Assembly (NCBI RefSeq): GCF_004346265.1
Contig: NZ_SMAP01000008.1
Coordinates: 62,001-126,000, forward strand
DNA: 64,000 nucleotides
Reading direction: 5' to 3'
DNA from: Thermomonas haemolytica
GTDB taxonomy: Bacteria > Pseudomonadota > Gammaproteobacteria > Xanthomonadales > Xanthomonadaceae
In this document: one piece after another, positions 1 to 11,721 of the stretch
Layout: each line of letters starts with the position of its first letter
Position numbering within the stretch: position 1 is the stretch's first letter
The notes under the pieces: model-generated
Seen by the model: only the letters and a program-made list of their open reading frames with translations
Told to the model about the DNA's origin: nothing
Database searches by the model: none
Translations under genes and position numbers: made by a program

Positions 1-1656
<1,656 letters not shown>

Positions 1657-1684
1657 TCCGCGCCAACCGCGTCAACGCGACACC

Positions 1685-1716
1685 GGAAGGCCCGCTTCGG
1701 CGGGCCTTCCGTTTTT
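1685..1716 (+). terminator. Intrinsic terminator of groL
   Basis: A perfect 11-bp GC-rich stem closed by a TTCG tetraloop (1685-1710) is followed directly by GTTTTT. It begins 29 bases after the groL stop codon. Confidence 0.93.
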
Positions 1717-1764
1717 CCGGCCTGGCCGCGATGATCGGGCGAGTTCCTGATGGAGTGGCGGTGG

Positions 1765-3393
1765 ATGCCTGCGACCTGCAACGACGATGTCCTGATCCTC
1801 GGCGGCGGCCACAACGGCCTGGTCTGCGCCGCCTACCTGGCCGGCGCCGGCCTGAAGGTGCGGGTGCTGGAGCGCCGGCACATCGTCGGCGGTGCGGCGG
1901 TGACCGAGGAGTTCCATCCCGGATTCCGCAACTCGGTGGCCAGCTATACGGTCAGCCTGCTCAACCCGGCGGTGATCCGCGACCTGCGCCTGCATGCGCA
2001 TGGCCTGCGCGTGGTCGAGCGGCCCTATGCGAATTTCCTGCCGCTGCCGGACGGGCGCAGCTTTCGCCTCGGCGGCGAACATACCCATAGCGAAGTGGCG
2101 AAATGGTCGGCGCGCGACGCGCAGCGCCTGCCCGAGTACTACGCCATGCTCGACCGCATCGTGGTGGTGCTGCGCGAGTTGATGCGGCGCACGCCGCCGA
2201 ACGTGAGCAACCGCTTCGTGCTGGCGGACTGGTTGAATTCGATCGCTGTCGGCAGGCAATTGAAGGCGCTGGACATGCGCAGCCGCCGCGATCTGCTGGA
2301 CCTGTTCACCAAGTCGGCCGGCGAGCTGCTGGACGACTGGTTCGAGGGCGAGCCGCTCAAGGCGGCGCTGGGTTGGGATTCGGTGGTCGGCAACTTCGCC
2401 AGCCCGTACACGCCGGGCAGCGCCTACGTGCTGCTGCACCACGTGTTCGGCGAAGTGAACGGCAAGGCCGGTGCGTGGGGCCACGCCATCGGCGGCATGG
2501 GCGCGATCACCCAGGCGATGCGCAAGGAATGCGAGGCGCGCGGCGTGGCCATCGAGACCGGGGCCGAGGTCGTGAAGCTGCTGGTGAGCGATGGCAAGGC
2601 GGTCGGCGTGGCGCTGGCCGACGGGCGCGAACTGCGCGCGGCGACCGTTGCCAGCAATCTCAATCCGAAGCTGCTCTACACCCAGCTGGTGGAACCGGGC
2701 CAGCTCGATGACGACACCGCGCAGCGCATCCGCCGCTACCGCTGCGGCTCCGGCACCTTCCGCATGAACGTGGCGCTGTCCGAGCTGCCGGACTTCACCG
2801 CGATGCCCGGCACCCGGCTACAGCCGCACCACCAGAGCGGCATCCTGATCGGGCCGTCGCTGCGCTATTTCGAGCAGGCCTATTTCGATGCCAAATCGCG
2901 CGCGCACAACCCCGGCTGGGCGCGCCAGCCCATCGTGGAGGTGGTGATTTCCTCCACCCTGGACGACACCCTGGCGCCGCCGGGCCAGCACGTGGCCAGC
3001 CTGTTCTGCCAGCACGTGAACCCGACCCTCGCCGACGAGGACGGCGGCTGGGATGCGCACCGCGACACCGTGGCGAAACTGATGATCGACACCGTCAACG
3101 CCTATGCCCCGAATTTCGCGCGCAGCGTGCTGGGCTACGAGGCGCTCTCGCCGCTGGACCTGGAGCGCCGCATCGGCCTGGTCGGCGGCGACATCTTCCA
3201 CGGCGCGCTGGGGCTGGACCAGATGTTCAGCGCGCGCCCGCTGCTGGGGCAGGGCGCCTACCGCGGCGCGTTCCGCGGGCTCTACCTGTGCGGCTCCGGC
3301 AGCCATCCCGGCGGTGGCGTCACCGGCCTGCCGGGCCGCAACGCCGCACGCGAGATCCTGCGCGATCTGCGCCGCGGCCCGCGTCCGGACTGA
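1765..3393 (+). CDS. NAD(P)/FAD-dependent oxidoreductase, phytoene-dehydrogenase-like (PYROXD2 type)
   Basis: Predicted flavoprotein of the carotenoid/retinoid desaturase-like superfamily; substrate unknown. The N-terminus carries the dinucleotide-binding motif GGGHNGL followed by an acidic residue after the second strand (LERRHIVGG), and the C-terminus has the second FAD-contact segment (LYLCGSGSHPGGGV). Family members are usually 520-550 residues; this start gives 542. An earlier in-frame ATG exists at 1750, but GGAG at 1752-1755 is well placed for the ATG at 1765, so I use that. There are no carotenoid genes nearby, so a role in pigment synthesis is not supported. The gene looks monocistronic, after the groL terminator. 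Confidence 0.85.
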   Translation: MPATCNDDVLILGGGHNGLVCAAYLAGAGLKVRVLERRHIVGGAAVTEEFHPGFRNSVASYTVSLLNPAVIRDLRLHAHGLRVVERPYANFLPLPDGRSFRLGGEHTHSEVAKWSARDAQRLPEYYAMLDRIVVVLRELMRRTPPNVSNRFVLADWLNSIAVGRQLKALDMRSRRDLLDLFTKSAGELLDDWFEGEPLKAALGWDSVVGNFASPYTPGSAYVLLHHVFGEVNGKAGAWGHAIGGMGAITQAMRKECEARGVAIETGAEVVKLLVSDGKAVGVALADGRELRAATVASNLNPKLLYTQLVEPGQLDDDTAQRIRRYRCGSGTFRMNVALSELPDFTAMPGTRLQPHHQSGILIGPSLRYFEQAYFDAKSRAHNPGWARQPIVEVVISSTLDDTLAPPGQHVASLFCQHVNPTLADEDGGWDAHRDTVAKLMIDTVNAYAPNFARSVLGYEALSPLDLERRIGLVGGDIFHGALGLDQMFSARPLLGQGAYRGAFRGLYLCGSGSHPGGGVTGLPGRNAAREILRDLRRGPRPD

Positions 3394-3716
3394 CGCGGGT
3401 GGCCGCCTTCAGCGGCCAGTCGCTCCGAAGGCGCGGCAGTCCGGATCGCGGTGCGATGCGGCGCTGGCCGCTTGTGGTGGGCCAGTTGCGGGCCGTGTCA
3501 TCTGCGAGCGACCTGCCTCGTGCCCGTTCGCGGTGAGCCTGTAGAACGGTAAACGGGGCCGGGCCTACCGGTCCGGGCATGCCAGATCGGCCGTCGTGCT
3601 TAGCAGGATTTCGGGGGTATTGCTATACCCACAAGTCCTATTTTGCAGTGCAGCGTGCAAACCCACTCACGATTCCTTCACGATTGGCCCGCGTCCCGAC
3701 GTGGGGGAGGGAGCAG

Positions 3717-3750
3717 GCCCGCTGAGACTTCGGTCGAAGCGGGCTTTTTT
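3717..3750 (+). terminator. Intrinsic terminator upstream of glnE
   Basis: Seven-bp stem GCCCGCT/AGCGGGC (3717-3723 with 3738-3744), with an inner GAC-TTCG-GTC hairpin in the loop, followed by TTTTTT at 3745-3750. It lies 60 bases before the glnE start. Confidence 0.8.
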
Positions 3751-3797
3751 ATGGTTCATCGCCGGGGATTGCGGGAGTTCCGCCGCGACGGGGATGC

Positions 3798-3803
3798 CAC
3801 AAT
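3798..3803 (+). promoter_or_regulatory. Candidate -10 box for a leaderless glnE transcript
   Basis: CACAAT, then six bases (CGGCGC), then the glnE ATG. The first base departs from TANNNT, but the spacing is the same as at seven other genes in the window. No ribosome-binding site precedes the start. Confidence 0.4.
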
Positions 3804-3809
3804 CGGCGC

Positions 3810-6635
3810 ATGAGCCAGGACATCCCGCCGGCGTTGGCAGAGCTTCAGGCGCGCGCGCTGCAGCGGTTGCGCGCGGCGGTGGATGCGACCGCACTCCCCG
3901 ATGCGCCCGCGCTGGCGCGCCTGGCGCTGGCCAGCGATTTCGCCATCGACGTGCTGGTGCGGCAGCCGGAACTGCTCGCCCGCCTGCGCGCGGATGCCGC
4001 GACCCCGCTGCCGCCTCCGCAGCTGCCGGCGGACGCCCCCGGCGAATGGCCGTGCCTGCTGCGCCGCTATCGACAGGCGGAGTCGGCGCGCCTGGTCTGG
4101 CGCGACGTGGTGGACGGCGCTGCGGTGGAGGAGATCCTGGGCGGCAGCACGGTATTGGCCGAGACCTGCCTGCGGCTGGCGCTGGAGGCGCTGGAGGCGC
4201 AGTTCGCGCAGCGCTTCGGGGTGGTGCGCGCGGCCGACGGCAGTCCGCAGCGGCTGGTGGTGTTCGGGCTGGGCAAGCTGGGCGGGCGCGAGCTGAATTT
4301 CAGCTCCGACATCGACCTGGTGTACGCCTACGAGCACGAGGGCGAGTCCGAGCCTGCCCCCGCGAAGGCGGGGGGCGCGCGTGCGCTGCATGCGCAGGAC
4401 TACTTCGCGCGGCTGGGCCAGCAGTTGGCCAAGCTGCTGGACGAGGTGACGGCGGACGGCTTCTGCCATCGCGTGGACCTGCGCCTGCGCCCGTTCGGCA
4501 GCGCCGGCCGGGTGGCGCTGTCGTTCGCCGCGATGGAGGCCTATTTCCAGCGCGAGGGCCGCGACTGGGAGCGCTACGCCTGGCAGAAGGCGCGCCCGGT
4601 GGCCGGCGATCTGGCCGCCGGCGCGCGCCTGCTGGAGACGCTGCGGCCGTTCGTGTATCGCCGTTACCTCGACTACGGCGCGCTCGACGGGCTGCGCGCG
4701 ATGAAGGCGATGATCGCCGCCGAGGTGGCGCGCCAGGATCTGGCCGACGACATCAAGCGCGGCCCCGGCGGTATCCGCGAGATCGAGTTCCTGGTGCAGG
4801 CGCTGCAGCTGATCCGCGGCGGGCGCGAGCCGGCGCTGCGCCGGCGCGGCCTGCTCGACGCGCTGCAGGCGCTGGCCGCCGCCGGGCACGTGCAGGCGCA
4901 GACCGCGACGGCGCTGGCGCAGGCCTACCGCTTCCTGCGCCGGCTGGAGAACCGCCTGCAGATGCTGGGCGATGCGCAGACGCACGCGCTGCCGGCCGAT
5001 CCGCGCACGCAGGCGCGCATCGCCGCAGGGCTCGGCTATGCGGATTGGGCCGCGTTGCAGGCAGACCTGGCGGCAACGCGGAAGCGGGTGAGCGAGGAGT
5101 TCGCCGCGCTGTTGGCGCCGCGCCGGCGCCGCGACGGCGCAGAGGGCGACGGCCTGGCGGCCTACTGGCAGGGGCTGCCGGAGCATGCGCGCGCCGAAGC
5201 GCTGGAGGCGGCCGGCTTCGCGCAGGCGCCCGAGCTGCACGCCAGCCTGCGTGATTTCGCGCGCAGCCCCGGCGTGCGTGACCTGTCGGATGCCGCGCGC
5301 GCGCGCCTGGATCGGGTGCTGCCGGCGCTGCTGGCACAGGCCGCCGCCAGCGCGCAGCCGGACATGGTGCTGCGGCGGGTGCTGCCGCTGCTGCAGGCGA
5401 TCCTGCGCCGCACCAGCTACCTGGCCCTGCTCGACGAACAGCCGGCGGCGCTGGCGCGGCTGGTCGGCACGCTGGCGCGCAGCGCCCTGCTGGGCGAGCG
5501 CCTGGCCGCCTATCCGCTGCTGCTGGACGAGCTGCTGGACGTGCGCGTGGGCGGCGAGCTGCCGGACGCCGACGCGATGCGCGCGGCCTGCGCGGCGGTG
5601 CTGCGCGCGGACGACACCGAGGCCGCGCTGGATGCGCTCAACGAGGTGCGGCAGGCGCTGAGCTTCCGCTTCGCGCTGGCGCTGCTGGACGGCCGCATCG
5701 ATGCGCAGGACTGCGCGCGCCATCTGGCGCACCTGGCGGATGCGGTGGTGGCCGCGGTGCTGCACCTCGCCCGTGACGAGCTGGAGGTCACGCACGGTCG
5801 CATCCCCGGCGGCCGCTTCGCGGTGCTCGGCTACGGCACCCTGGGCGGCGAGGAACTGGGCTTCGGCTCCGACCTCGACCTGGTGTTCCTGTACGACGCC
5901 CCGGCGGAGGCGGTCTCCGATGGGGACAGGGCGCTGGACGCGCCGCGCTGGTATGCACGCCTGGGGCAGAAGCTGGTGGCGCTGCTGGGCGTGCGCACCA
6001 GCGCCGGCCGCCTGTTCGACGTGGACGTGCGCCTGCGCCCGGACGGCGCCAAGGGGTTGCTGGTGTCCAGCCTCGCCAGCTTCCGCGACTACCAGTGCCA
6101 GCGTGCGTGGACCTGGGAGCACCAGGCGCTGGTGCGCGCGCGTGCGATCGCCGGCGATGCCGCGCTGTCCGCCGATTTCGAGGCGGTGCGGGCGCAGGTG
6201 CTGGCGCGCCCGCGCGCGGAGCCGGGGTTGCGCACGGATGTGGCGGCGATGCGCCGGCGCATGCGCGCCGAGCTGGACCGCAGCGACGCGGCACTGTTCG
6301 ACCTCAAGCAGGGCGAGGGCGGGCTGGTGGATTTGGAGTTCCTGCTGCAGTACCTGGTGCTACGCGATGCGCATGCGCATCCGGCACTGCTGAAGCCGCG
6401 AGCCACCGCGCGTCTGTTGGAGGCGGTGCATGCGGCCGGTGGACTGGATACGGCCACCTACGCGGCCTTGCAGGCGGCGCATGCGACGCTGCTGGATGCC
6501 GGCCTGCGCTGCACCCTCGACCGCCGTCCGCGGCGCTCCCCGCGCACGCCCGCGATCGAGCAGGCGCGCGCCGCCATCTGCACGGCCTGCGCGGGGCTAC
6601 TGGGGACTTCAGCGCAGGCCGAGCCGCTGGCGTAG
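3810..6635 (+). CDS. glnE: Bifunctional glutamine synthetase adenylyltransferase / adenylyl-removing enzyme
   Basis: Adds and removes AMP on glutamine synthetase in response to nitrogen status signalled by PII. The 941 residues match the usual length of about 950. The two nucleotidyltransferase halves are both intact. The N-terminal (deadenylylase) half has the GS-x-D-x-D core [10 protein letters not shown] with Asp167 and Asp169; the C-terminal (transferase) half has [10 protein letters not shown] with Asp688 and Asp690. The N-terminal half also has the conserved [14 protein letters not shown] helix region. The 3' end overlaps the convergent ELM1-like gene by 27 bases. Confidence 0.98.
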   Translation: MSQDIPPALAELQARALQRLRAAVDATALPDAPALARLALASDFAIDVLVRQPELLARLRADAATPLPPPQLPADAPGEWPCLLRRYRQAESARLVWRDVVDGAAVEEILGGSTVLAETCLRLALEALEAQFAQRFGVVRAADGSPQRLVVFGLGKLGGRELNFSSDIDLVYAYEHEGESEPAPAKAGGARALHAQDYFARLGQQLAKLLDEVTADGFCHRVDLRLRPFGSAGRVALSFAAMEAYFQREGRDWERYAWQKARPVAGDLAAGARLLETLRPFVYRRYLDYGALDGLRAMKAMIAAEVARQDLADDIKRGPGGIREIEFLVQALQLIRGGREPALRRRGLLDALQALAAAGHVQAQTATALAQAYRFLRRLENRLQMLGDAQTHALPADPRTQARIAAGLGYADWAALQADLAATRKRVSEEFAALLAPRRRRDGAEGDGLAAYWQGLPEHARAEALEAAGFAQAPELHASLRDFARSPGVRDLSDAARARLDRVLPALLAQAAASAQPDMVLRRVLPLLQAILRRTSYLALLDEQPAALARLVGTLARSALLGERLAAYPLLLDELLDVRVGGELPDADAMRAACAAVLRADDTEAALDALNEVRQALSFRFALALLDGRIDAQDCARHLAHLADAVVAAVLHLARDELEVTHGRIPGGRFAVLGYGTLGGEELGFGSDLDLVFLYDAPAEAVSDGDRALDAPRWYARLGQKLVALLGVRTSAGRLFDVDVRLRPDGAKGLLVSSLASFRDYQCQRAWTWEHQALVRARAIAGDAALSADFEAVRAQVLARPRAEPGLRTDVAAMRRRMRAELDRSDAALFDLKQGEGGLVDLEFLLQYLVLRDAHAHPALLKPRATARLLEAVHAAGGLDTATYAALQAAHATLLDAGLRCTLDRRPRRSPRTPAIEQARAAICTACAGLLGTSAQAEPLA

Positions 6636-7577
6636 CTGCGCCGCCACCCACGCGGTTTCGCGCAGCGGGGTGACCGGGTAGGCGTCCAGCGCCGCGTCCA
6701 GCGCGCGCGCGCGGCCGTCGTCCAGCAGCTGCGCGGCGAAGCGCTGCACCCGCCCGCGCACCCGCGCGGCCTGCCACAGGAACAGCGGCGCGTGGGTGGC
6801 CGCGGCTTCGCTGAGCATGTTCACCGAATCCGGAGTGCACACCAGGCGGTCGGCGTGCGCCAGCAGGCCGGCGTAGGGGTTGGCGCCGTCGCCGGTATCG
6901 CGCCAGCGCAGGCCGGGGACGCCGGCATCCACCGCCCCCAGCGCGGCGCGCCAGGCCGGCGGCGTGCGCCGCGAGGCGATCGCGCTGAAGCTGCCGCCTT
7001 CGGCGCGCGCGTGCGCGGCCAATTGCCGCAGCAGGGCCGCGAATTCGGTGTCATCCAGCGCCGCATGCCGGCTGGGGCCACCCACCAGCAGCACGGTATG
7101 CGGCGCCGGCAGCGCGGCCAGCGCGGGGAAGGCCGGCACCGCCCGCAGCAGCCAGTCGTCGTCTACCGGATGCAGGCTGCCGCGCACGGTCAGCACGTTG
7201 TCGCCGCGCAGGCGGTCGTGTTCGGGCACCACCAGCAGGTCCCAGTGCCGCGGCGGCAGGCGGGGGTCGAGGATCTGCACCGCGCGCGCGCCGGCCCGCC
7301 GCAGCAGGCGGGTGGCCAGCGCGGCCTGGCGCCCGCAGCCCACCGCCAACCCGGGCGGCTGCGTCAGCGCCGTTCGCAATGGTGCGCCGAGTCCGAACGC
7401 GGCGCCCGGTAGCCGGCGCGGCGCCCACCAGCGCCAGGGCGCGCGCGGCTGCAGCACCAGCTCGCCCGCCTGCGGCTGCAGCGCGCGCGCCAGCGCCAGC
7501 GCCTGTCGCGCATTGCCGGCGCGGCCATCGTGCACGGCCAGGCAGGCGGCGAGCGCGGTGGCGGTGGATTGTTTCAT
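6609..7577 (-). CDS. ELM1/GtrOC1-family protein (DUF1022), putative nucleoside-sugar-processing enzyme
   Basis: Member of the ELM1-like family, named after a plant mitochondrial fission factor but widespread in proteobacteria next to envelope-polysaccharide genes. Its fold resembles GT-B glycosyltransferases. The 322 residues include an N-terminal segment [18 protein letters not shown] and the family-typical [13 protein letters not shown] and [14 protein letters not shown] segments, the latter shaped like a GT-B sugar-nucleotide site. No signal peptide is seen. The biochemical role is unproven; an envelope-sugar role fits the lipopolysaccharide genes 2 kb away. Tail-to-tail overlap with glnE. 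Confidence 0.8.
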   Translation of the reverse strand: MKQSTATALAACLAVHDGRAGNARQALALARALQPQAGELVLQPRAPWRWWAPRRLPGAAFGLGAPLRTALTQPPGLAVGCGRQAALATRLLRRAGARAVQILDPRLPPRHWDLLVVPEHDRLRGDNVLTVRGSLHPVDDDWLLRAVPAFPALAALPAPHTVLLVGGPSRHAALDDTEFAALLRQLAAHARAEGGSFSAIASRRTPPAWRAALGAVDAGVPGLRWRDTGDGANPYAGLLAHADRLVCTPDSVNMLSEAAATHAPLFLWQAARVRGRVQRFAAQLLDDGRARALDAALDAYPVTPLRETAWVAAQLRQRLGLR

Positions 7578-7679
7578 GCTGGGCGTCGATACGTTCCGCG
7601 CATGCGTTATTGCGCGCTTTGGTGGAACTATAAACTGTGCGGCATTCGCTTCATCCCGCCCTTACCCGTGGAGCCCGCC

Positions 7680-8270
7680 ATGCATTCGACGCTGAACGAC
7701 GCCGCCCTTGACCAGCTGTTCCGCACCGCCCGCACCTACAACGCCTTCACCGGCGAGGTGTCGGACGACACCCTGCGCCAGCTCTACGACCTGATGAAGT
7801 TCGGTCCCACCGAGGCCAACACCACCCCGGCGCGGATCGTGTTCGTGAAGTCGCAGGAGGCCAGGGCCAAGCTCGGCCCGGCGCTGTCGGAAGGCAACTA
7901 CAAGAAGACCATGGCGGCGCCGGTAGTGGCCATCGTCGGCTACGACCTGCGCTTCTTCGACAAGCTGCCGGTGCTGTTCCCGCACACCGACGCCAAGCCG
8001 TGGTTCGAGCACCGCGCGCCGGACAACCTGGCCTGGGTGGCGATGCGCAGCAGCGCGCTGCAGACCGCCTACCTGATCCTGGCCGCGCGCGCGCTGGGGC
8101 TGGACTGCGGTCCGATGACCGGGTTCGACAACGCCAAGGTGGACGCGGCCTTCTTCGCCGGCACCTCGATCCGTTCCAACATCCTGGTCAACATCGGCCA
8201 CGGCGATCCGGCCAGCATCTTCCCGCGTTCGCCGCGGCTGCCGTTCGACGAAGCCTGCCGGATCCTGTGA
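7680..8270 (+). CDS. Nitroreductase-family protein, malonic semialdehyde reductase (RutE) type
   Basis: FMN-dependent NAD(P)H oxidoreductase. The 196-residue protein resembles RutE/HadB-type reductases: [18 protein letters not shown] is the FMN-phosphate/first-strand region, and the C-terminal half has the [18 protein letters not shown] segment. The ATG at 7680 follows GTGGAG at 7668-7673; an open extension to 7530 has no family similarity. No pyrimidine-utilisation (rut) genes are nearby, so the true substrate (3-hydroxypropionate pathway aldehyde, nitro compound or quinone) is unknown. The pirin gene follows 37 bases later on the same strand, possibly co-transcribed. Confidence 0.87.
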   Translation: MHSTLNDAALDQLFRTARTYNAFTGEVSDDTLRQLYDLMKFGPTEANTTPARIVFVKSQEARAKLGPALSEGNYKKTMAAPVVAIVGYDLRFFDKLPVLFPHTDAKPWFEHRAPDNLAWVAMRSSALQTAYLILAARALGLDCGPMTGFDNAKVDAAFFAGTSIRSNILVNIGHGDPASIFPRSPRLPFDEACRIL

Positions 8271-8307
8271 CCGCCACCCCGCCCCGCACCCGCCGCAGGA
8301 CACGCGC

Positions 8308-9015
8308 ATGATCCTCGAACGCCCCTCCGCCGAACGCGGCGACGTCCGTCTGGACTGGCTGCATAGCCGCCACACGTTCTCGTTCGGGCACTACTACGAC
8401 CCGGCGTGGATGGGCTTTGGCGTGCTGCGCGTGATCAACGAGGACGTGGTGGCGCCGGGCGGCGGCTTCGCCCCGCACCGCCACGCCAACATGGAGATCC
8501 TCAGCGTGGTGCTGGACGGGGCGCTGGCGCACAAGGACAGCGCCGGCAACGAAGGCGTGATCCGTGCCGGCGACGTGCAGTGGATGAGCGCCGGGCACGG
8601 CATCGAACACAGCGAATACAACGCCGATCCGGCCGCGCCGGTGCATTTTTTGCAGATCTGGATCCAGCCGGAGCGGCTCAACCACGCGCCGGCCTATGCC
8701 CAGCGCCATTTCGATCCCGAGGAGCGGCGTGCGCGCTGGGCGGTGCTGGCCTCGCCGGACGGGGCGGAAGGGTCGCTCGCGATCCGCCAGCAGGCGCGGG
8801 TGTTGGCCACCCGCCTGCATGCCGGCGATACGCTCGATCTGCCGCTGCAGGCGGGTCGCCGCTACTGGCTGCACGTGGCCACCGGCGCGCTGGACGTGGA
8901 TGCGCGCCGGCTCGCCGCCGGCGATGCGCTGGGGCTGGAGGGTGAATCCGGAACGCTGGCGCTGCGTGGTCATGCCGATGGCAGCGACGTGCTGGTGTTC
9001 GAACTGCCGGGCTGA
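8308..9015 (+). CDS. Pirin-family cupin protein (YhhW-like)
   Basis: Bicupin metal protein of 235 residues; some members oxidise quercetin in vitro, while the cellular role is generally unclear. The N-terminal cupin has the metal ligands in PHRHANMEI (two His) and GHGIEHSE (His and Glu), as in E. coli YhhW. The C-terminal cupin is degenerate, as expected for the family. Starts 37 bases after the nitroreductase. No transcriptional signal was identified between them, so a two-gene oxidoreductive operon is plausible. Confidence 0.9.
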   Translation: MILERPSAERGDVRLDWLHSRHTFSFGHYYDPAWMGFGVLRVINEDVVAPGGGFAPHRHANMEILSVVLDGALAHKDSAGNEGVIRAGDVQWMSAGHGIEHSEYNADPAAPVHFLQIWIQPERLNHAPAYAQRHFDPEERRARWAVLASPDGAEGSLAIRQQARVLATRLHAGDTLDLPLQAGRRYWLHVATGALDVDARRLAAGDALGLEGESGTLALRGHADGSDVLVFELPG

Positions 9016-9078
9016 ACCGGCGCGCTCACCGTGGTGCGCGGTAAACTGGCGCGGTTTCCGCAACCGCGTCAGATCCCC

Positions 9079-9282
9079 ATGGCCCAGCCTGCTTCCCATC
9101 CGTCCTCGTCCGCCACGCGCCCGCAGCCGCATCCGGTGCATCGCGCCGATCTGCCATTGAGCTGCCCGCTGCCGTCGATGGCGGTGTGGAACGAGCATCC
9201 GCGGGTGTATCTCCCGATCGTGGAGGACGGCGGCCACAGCAAGTGCCCGTACTGCGGCACCGAATACGTGCTGGTGGACTGA
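9079..9282 (+). CDS. Small zinc-finger protein, zf-CHCC / NDUFS6-like
   Basis: Protein of 67 residues ending in HSKCPYCGTEYVLVD, the C-terminal zinc-binding signature of the zf-CHCC family (mitochondrial complex I subunit NDUFS6 and its bacterial relatives). An upstream Cys (LSCPLPS) and His (NEHPRVYLPI) probably complete the site. The ATG at 9079 is chosen over an upstream start at 9031 because the extension is unconserved-looking and would precede a Pro/Ser-rich linker. The function of free-standing bacterial copies is unknown. The next gene starts 13 bases downstream. Confidence 0.8.
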   Translation: MAQPASHPSSSATRPQPHPVHRADLPLSCPLPSMAVWNEHPRVYLPIVEDGGHSKCPYCGTEYVLVD

Positions 9283-9295
9283 CCGCGCCGCGGGC

Positions 9296-10405
9296 GTGCG
9301 CCGCCTGCACGTCATCCAGCTCTTGCCCGCGCTGGACGCCGGTGGCGTCGAGCGCTCCACCCTGGAAATGGCGCAGGCCTTGGTGCGCGCCGGCCACCGC
9401 GCCAGCGTGGTCGCGGCCGGCGGGCGCCTGCTGCCGCAGCTAAAGGCGCTCGGCGCCGAGCACGTCGCGCTGGCCATCGGCCGCAAGTCGCCGCTGGTCC
9501 TGCGCCATCTGCCCGCACTGCGGCGCCTGTTCGCCACGGCCGACATCGTGCACGCGCGCTCGCGCCTGCCGGCCTGGCTGGCGTATCTGGCCTTGCGCGG
9601 GATGCCGGCGGCGACGCGGCCGCGGTTCGTCACCAGCGTGCACGGGCTCAACTCGCCCTCGCGCTACAGCGCCATCCTGACGTACGGCGAGCGGGTGGAA
9701 TGCGTGTCCGAGGCCGTGCGCGCGCATGTGCTGCGGCACTATCCGGCGACCGACCCGGCGCGGCTGGTGGTGATCCCGCGCGGGGTCGATCCTTCGACAT
9801 TTCCACGCGCGCCGCGGCCCGACCCGAAGGCGCGCGCGCGGGTGGCGCGGCGGCATCCGGAACTGGGCGGGGACGGCCCGCTGCTGCTGCTGCCCGGGCG
9901 CGGCACCCGGCTGAAGGGCCATGCCGATGCCATCGCGCTGCTGGCGCATCTGCGCGCGGACGGGCAGGACGCGCGGCTGTGGCTGGCCGGCGCGCAGCAG
10001 CCGGGGCGCGCGCGTTATGTGCGCGAACTGCGGGCGCAGGCGCACGCGGCCGGGGTGGCGCAGGCGCTGGCGATCACCGCGCCCATCGAGGCCATCGCCG
10101 AGGCGTATGCCGCCTGCGATCTGGTGTTGCAGCTGTCGCGCCAGCCGGAGGCGTTCGGGCGCACCGTGCTCGAGGCCTGGGCGGTAGGGCGGCCGGTGCT
10201 GGGCTGGGCGCATGGCGGGGTGGGCGAATCGCTGCGGCACTGGCTGCCGGAGGGCGCGATCGCGCCGTTCGATCAGGCCGCATTGCATGCACGTGTGCGC
10301 GCGTGGTGCCTGCATCCGCCGGCATTGCCGGCTACGATGCCGCCGTCGCTGCAGGCGATGCAGGAGGCAGGTTTGGCGCTCTACCACGCGGTGCTGGGGG
10401 CATGA
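9296..10405 (+). CDS. Glycosyltransferase family 4 (lipopolysaccharide-type)
   Basis: GT-B-fold retaining glycosyltransferase of 369 residues, predicted cytoplasmic and membrane-associated. The N-terminal acceptor domain starts with LHVIQLLPALDAGGVERSTL, and the donor domain carries the E-x7-E signature in QPEAFGRTVLEAW. Starts with GTG. Its stop codon overlaps the ATG of the O-antigen ligase (ATGA), so the two are translationally coupled. The neighbours (ligase, LpxL-type acyltransferase, WaaA) argue for a role in LPS core or O-chain sugar transfer; donor and acceptor cannot be read from sequence. Confidence 0.88.
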   Translation: MRRLHVIQLLPALDAGGVERSTLEMAQALVRAGHRASVVAAGGRLLPQLKALGAEHVALAIGRKSPLVLRHLPALRRLFATADIVHARSRLPAWLAYLALRGMPAATRPRFVTSVHGLNSPSRYSAILTYGERVECVSEAVRAHVLRHYPATDPARLVVIPRGVDPSTFPRAPRPDPKARARVARRHPELGGDGPLLLLPGRGTRLKGHADAIALLAHLRADGQDARLWLAGAQQPGRARYVRELRAQAHAAGVAQALAITAPIEAIAEAYAACDLVLQLSRQPEAFGRTVLEAWAVGRPVLGWAHGGVGESLRHWLPEGAIAPFDQAALHARVRAWCLHPPALPATMPPSLQAMQEAGLALYHAVLGA

Positions 10406-11721
10406 ACGAAGCGCGGATCGAACCGGCGCGCGCCCTGCGCTGGGCGCCGGCCTGGGTGCTGCTGGTGGTCGCGCTGTGGTCGCTGCACGGGATCGCGGCC
10501 GCGCTGCTGGCCGCGGGCGCGCTGGCAGGGCTGGCCGAGCTGGCGCTGCGCCGCTTCCGCGGCGGCCTGGGCCTGCTGTCGGGGCCGGCGTGGGCGCTGG
10601 CCTGCGTGCTGTTTTGCGCCTACTGGCTGCCGGAGCTGCTGTCGCTGCCGGGGGCGGCGGACCTGGGCCAGGCGGCGCGCAAGGTGCTCACCGACGTGCT
10701 GGCGCTGCCGCTGCTGTGCCTGGTGGCGATCGCGGTCGCGCGCGAAGACGGGCGGCGCCGGGTGTTTGCCGGAGTGGCGGCAATCACGCTGGCGTGGACG
10801 CTGGATGCGCTGGTTGCGGCCGTCACTGGCACCAGCCCGCTGTTCTGGCTGCTCGACCAGGGCCGGCGGGCGTTGCTGGGGCAGCCGCTGTGCCGGGCCG
10901 AGGATGTCATCGCCCCGGGGCGCCTGGCCGGGGTGTTCGGGCCGTGCAATCCCAAGCTCGGGATCGTGCTGGCCAGCCTGTCGCCGTTCGCGCTGGAGGC
11001 GGTCTGGCAGCGCGCGGGACGCCCTGGCTGGTGGCTGGCGGCGCTGGCGATCGGCGCGGTGGTGGTGCTGGCCGGCGCGCGCGCGGCGTGGCTGGCGTAT
11101 GCGCTGGTGCTGCTGGGGTCGGGCTGGCGCGTGCTGGGCCGGCGTGGGCTGCTGGCGCTGGTGGCGGTGGCCGCGCTGGCGATGGTGGCGCTGGCGGTGG
11201 CGGTGCCCGCGGTGCAGGAGCGTGTGCAGCGCAGCGCGCAGGTGCTGAAGGCGCAGCCGCAGGCGGTGGACGCCGCGCTGTCCGGGCGGCTGCGGATCTG
11301 GTCGGCCGCGCTGTGCATGCTGCGCGAACATCCAGTCAACGGCGTGGGGGTGCGCGGTTTCCGCGCCGCGTTCCCGGCCTGCGATCCGCAGCCGGGCCAG
11401 GCCCCGGCCTGGGGCGAGGGCGCGGCCCTGCATGCGCACCAGCTGGTGCTGGAAGTGGCCAGCGAAACCGGCCTCATTGGCCTGCTGCTGTGGCTGGCCG
11501 GTGCCGCGCTGGCGTGGCGGGCCTGGCGCTATGCCGACCCCGCCGCGCGTGCGCGCGCGCACCCGGCAATGCTGGCGCTGGCGGTCAGCGTGTTTCCGCT
11601 GAACACCCATCTGGCCGCGTATTCGACCTTCTGGGGCGGCGTATTGCTGCTGCTGGCCGGGCTCTACGTCGGCAGCCTGTGGGGCGCGGTGGAGCCGGCG
11701 CCCGGCACGCCTCAGCGATAG
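10402..11721 (+). CDS. O-antigen ligase family protein (Wzy_C domain)
   Basis: Polytopic inner-membrane protein of 439 residues with about ten to twelve hydrophobic segments. A large periplasmic loop before the last helices contains RLRIWSAALCMLREHPVNGVGVRGF and HAHQLVLEVASETGLIGLL, the WaaL/Wzy_C signature with the family His. Such proteins join undecaprenyl-linked O-chains to lipid A-core, or polymerise O-units. The ATG overlaps the stop of the preceding glycosyltransferase. The 3' end overlaps the convergent acyltransferase gene by 10 bases. WaaL and Wzy roles cannot be separated on sequence alone. Confidence 0.85.
   Translation: MNEARIEPARALRWAPAWVLLVVALWSLHGIAAALLAAGALAGLAELALRRFRGGLGLLSGPAWALACVLFCAYWLPELLSLPGAADLGQAARKVLTDVLALPLLCLVAIAVAREDGRRRVFAGVAAITLAWTLDALVAAVTGTSPLFWLLDQGRRALLGQPLCRAEDVIAPGRLAGVFGPCNPKLGIVLASLSPFALEAVWQRAGRPGWWLAALAIGAVVVLAGARAAWLAYALVLLGSGWRVLGRRGLLALVAVAALAMVALAVAVPAVQERVQRSAQVLKAQPQAVDAALSGRLRIWSAALCMLREHPVNGVGVRGFRAAFPACDPQPGQAPAWGEGAALHAHQLVLEVASETGLIGLLLWLAGAALAWRAWRYADPAARARAHPAMLALAVSVFPLNTHLAAYSTFWGGVLLLLAGLYVGSLWGAVEPAPGTPQR

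Larger units (their letters stand above)
3394..3809 (+). other. 416-base gap before glnE; possible small RNA or long leader
   Basis: No convincing protein gene. The second half holds nested hairpin potential: GGGTA/TACCC around 3614-3629, TTTGCA/TGCAAA around 3642-3661, then the intrinsic terminator at 3717-3750. A terminator here cannot belong to the upstream flavoprotein gene without a readthrough of about 320 bases. It therefore fits either the end of an independent small transcript or a glnE attenuator. No clear -35/-10 pair was identified upstream. Confidence 0.4.
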
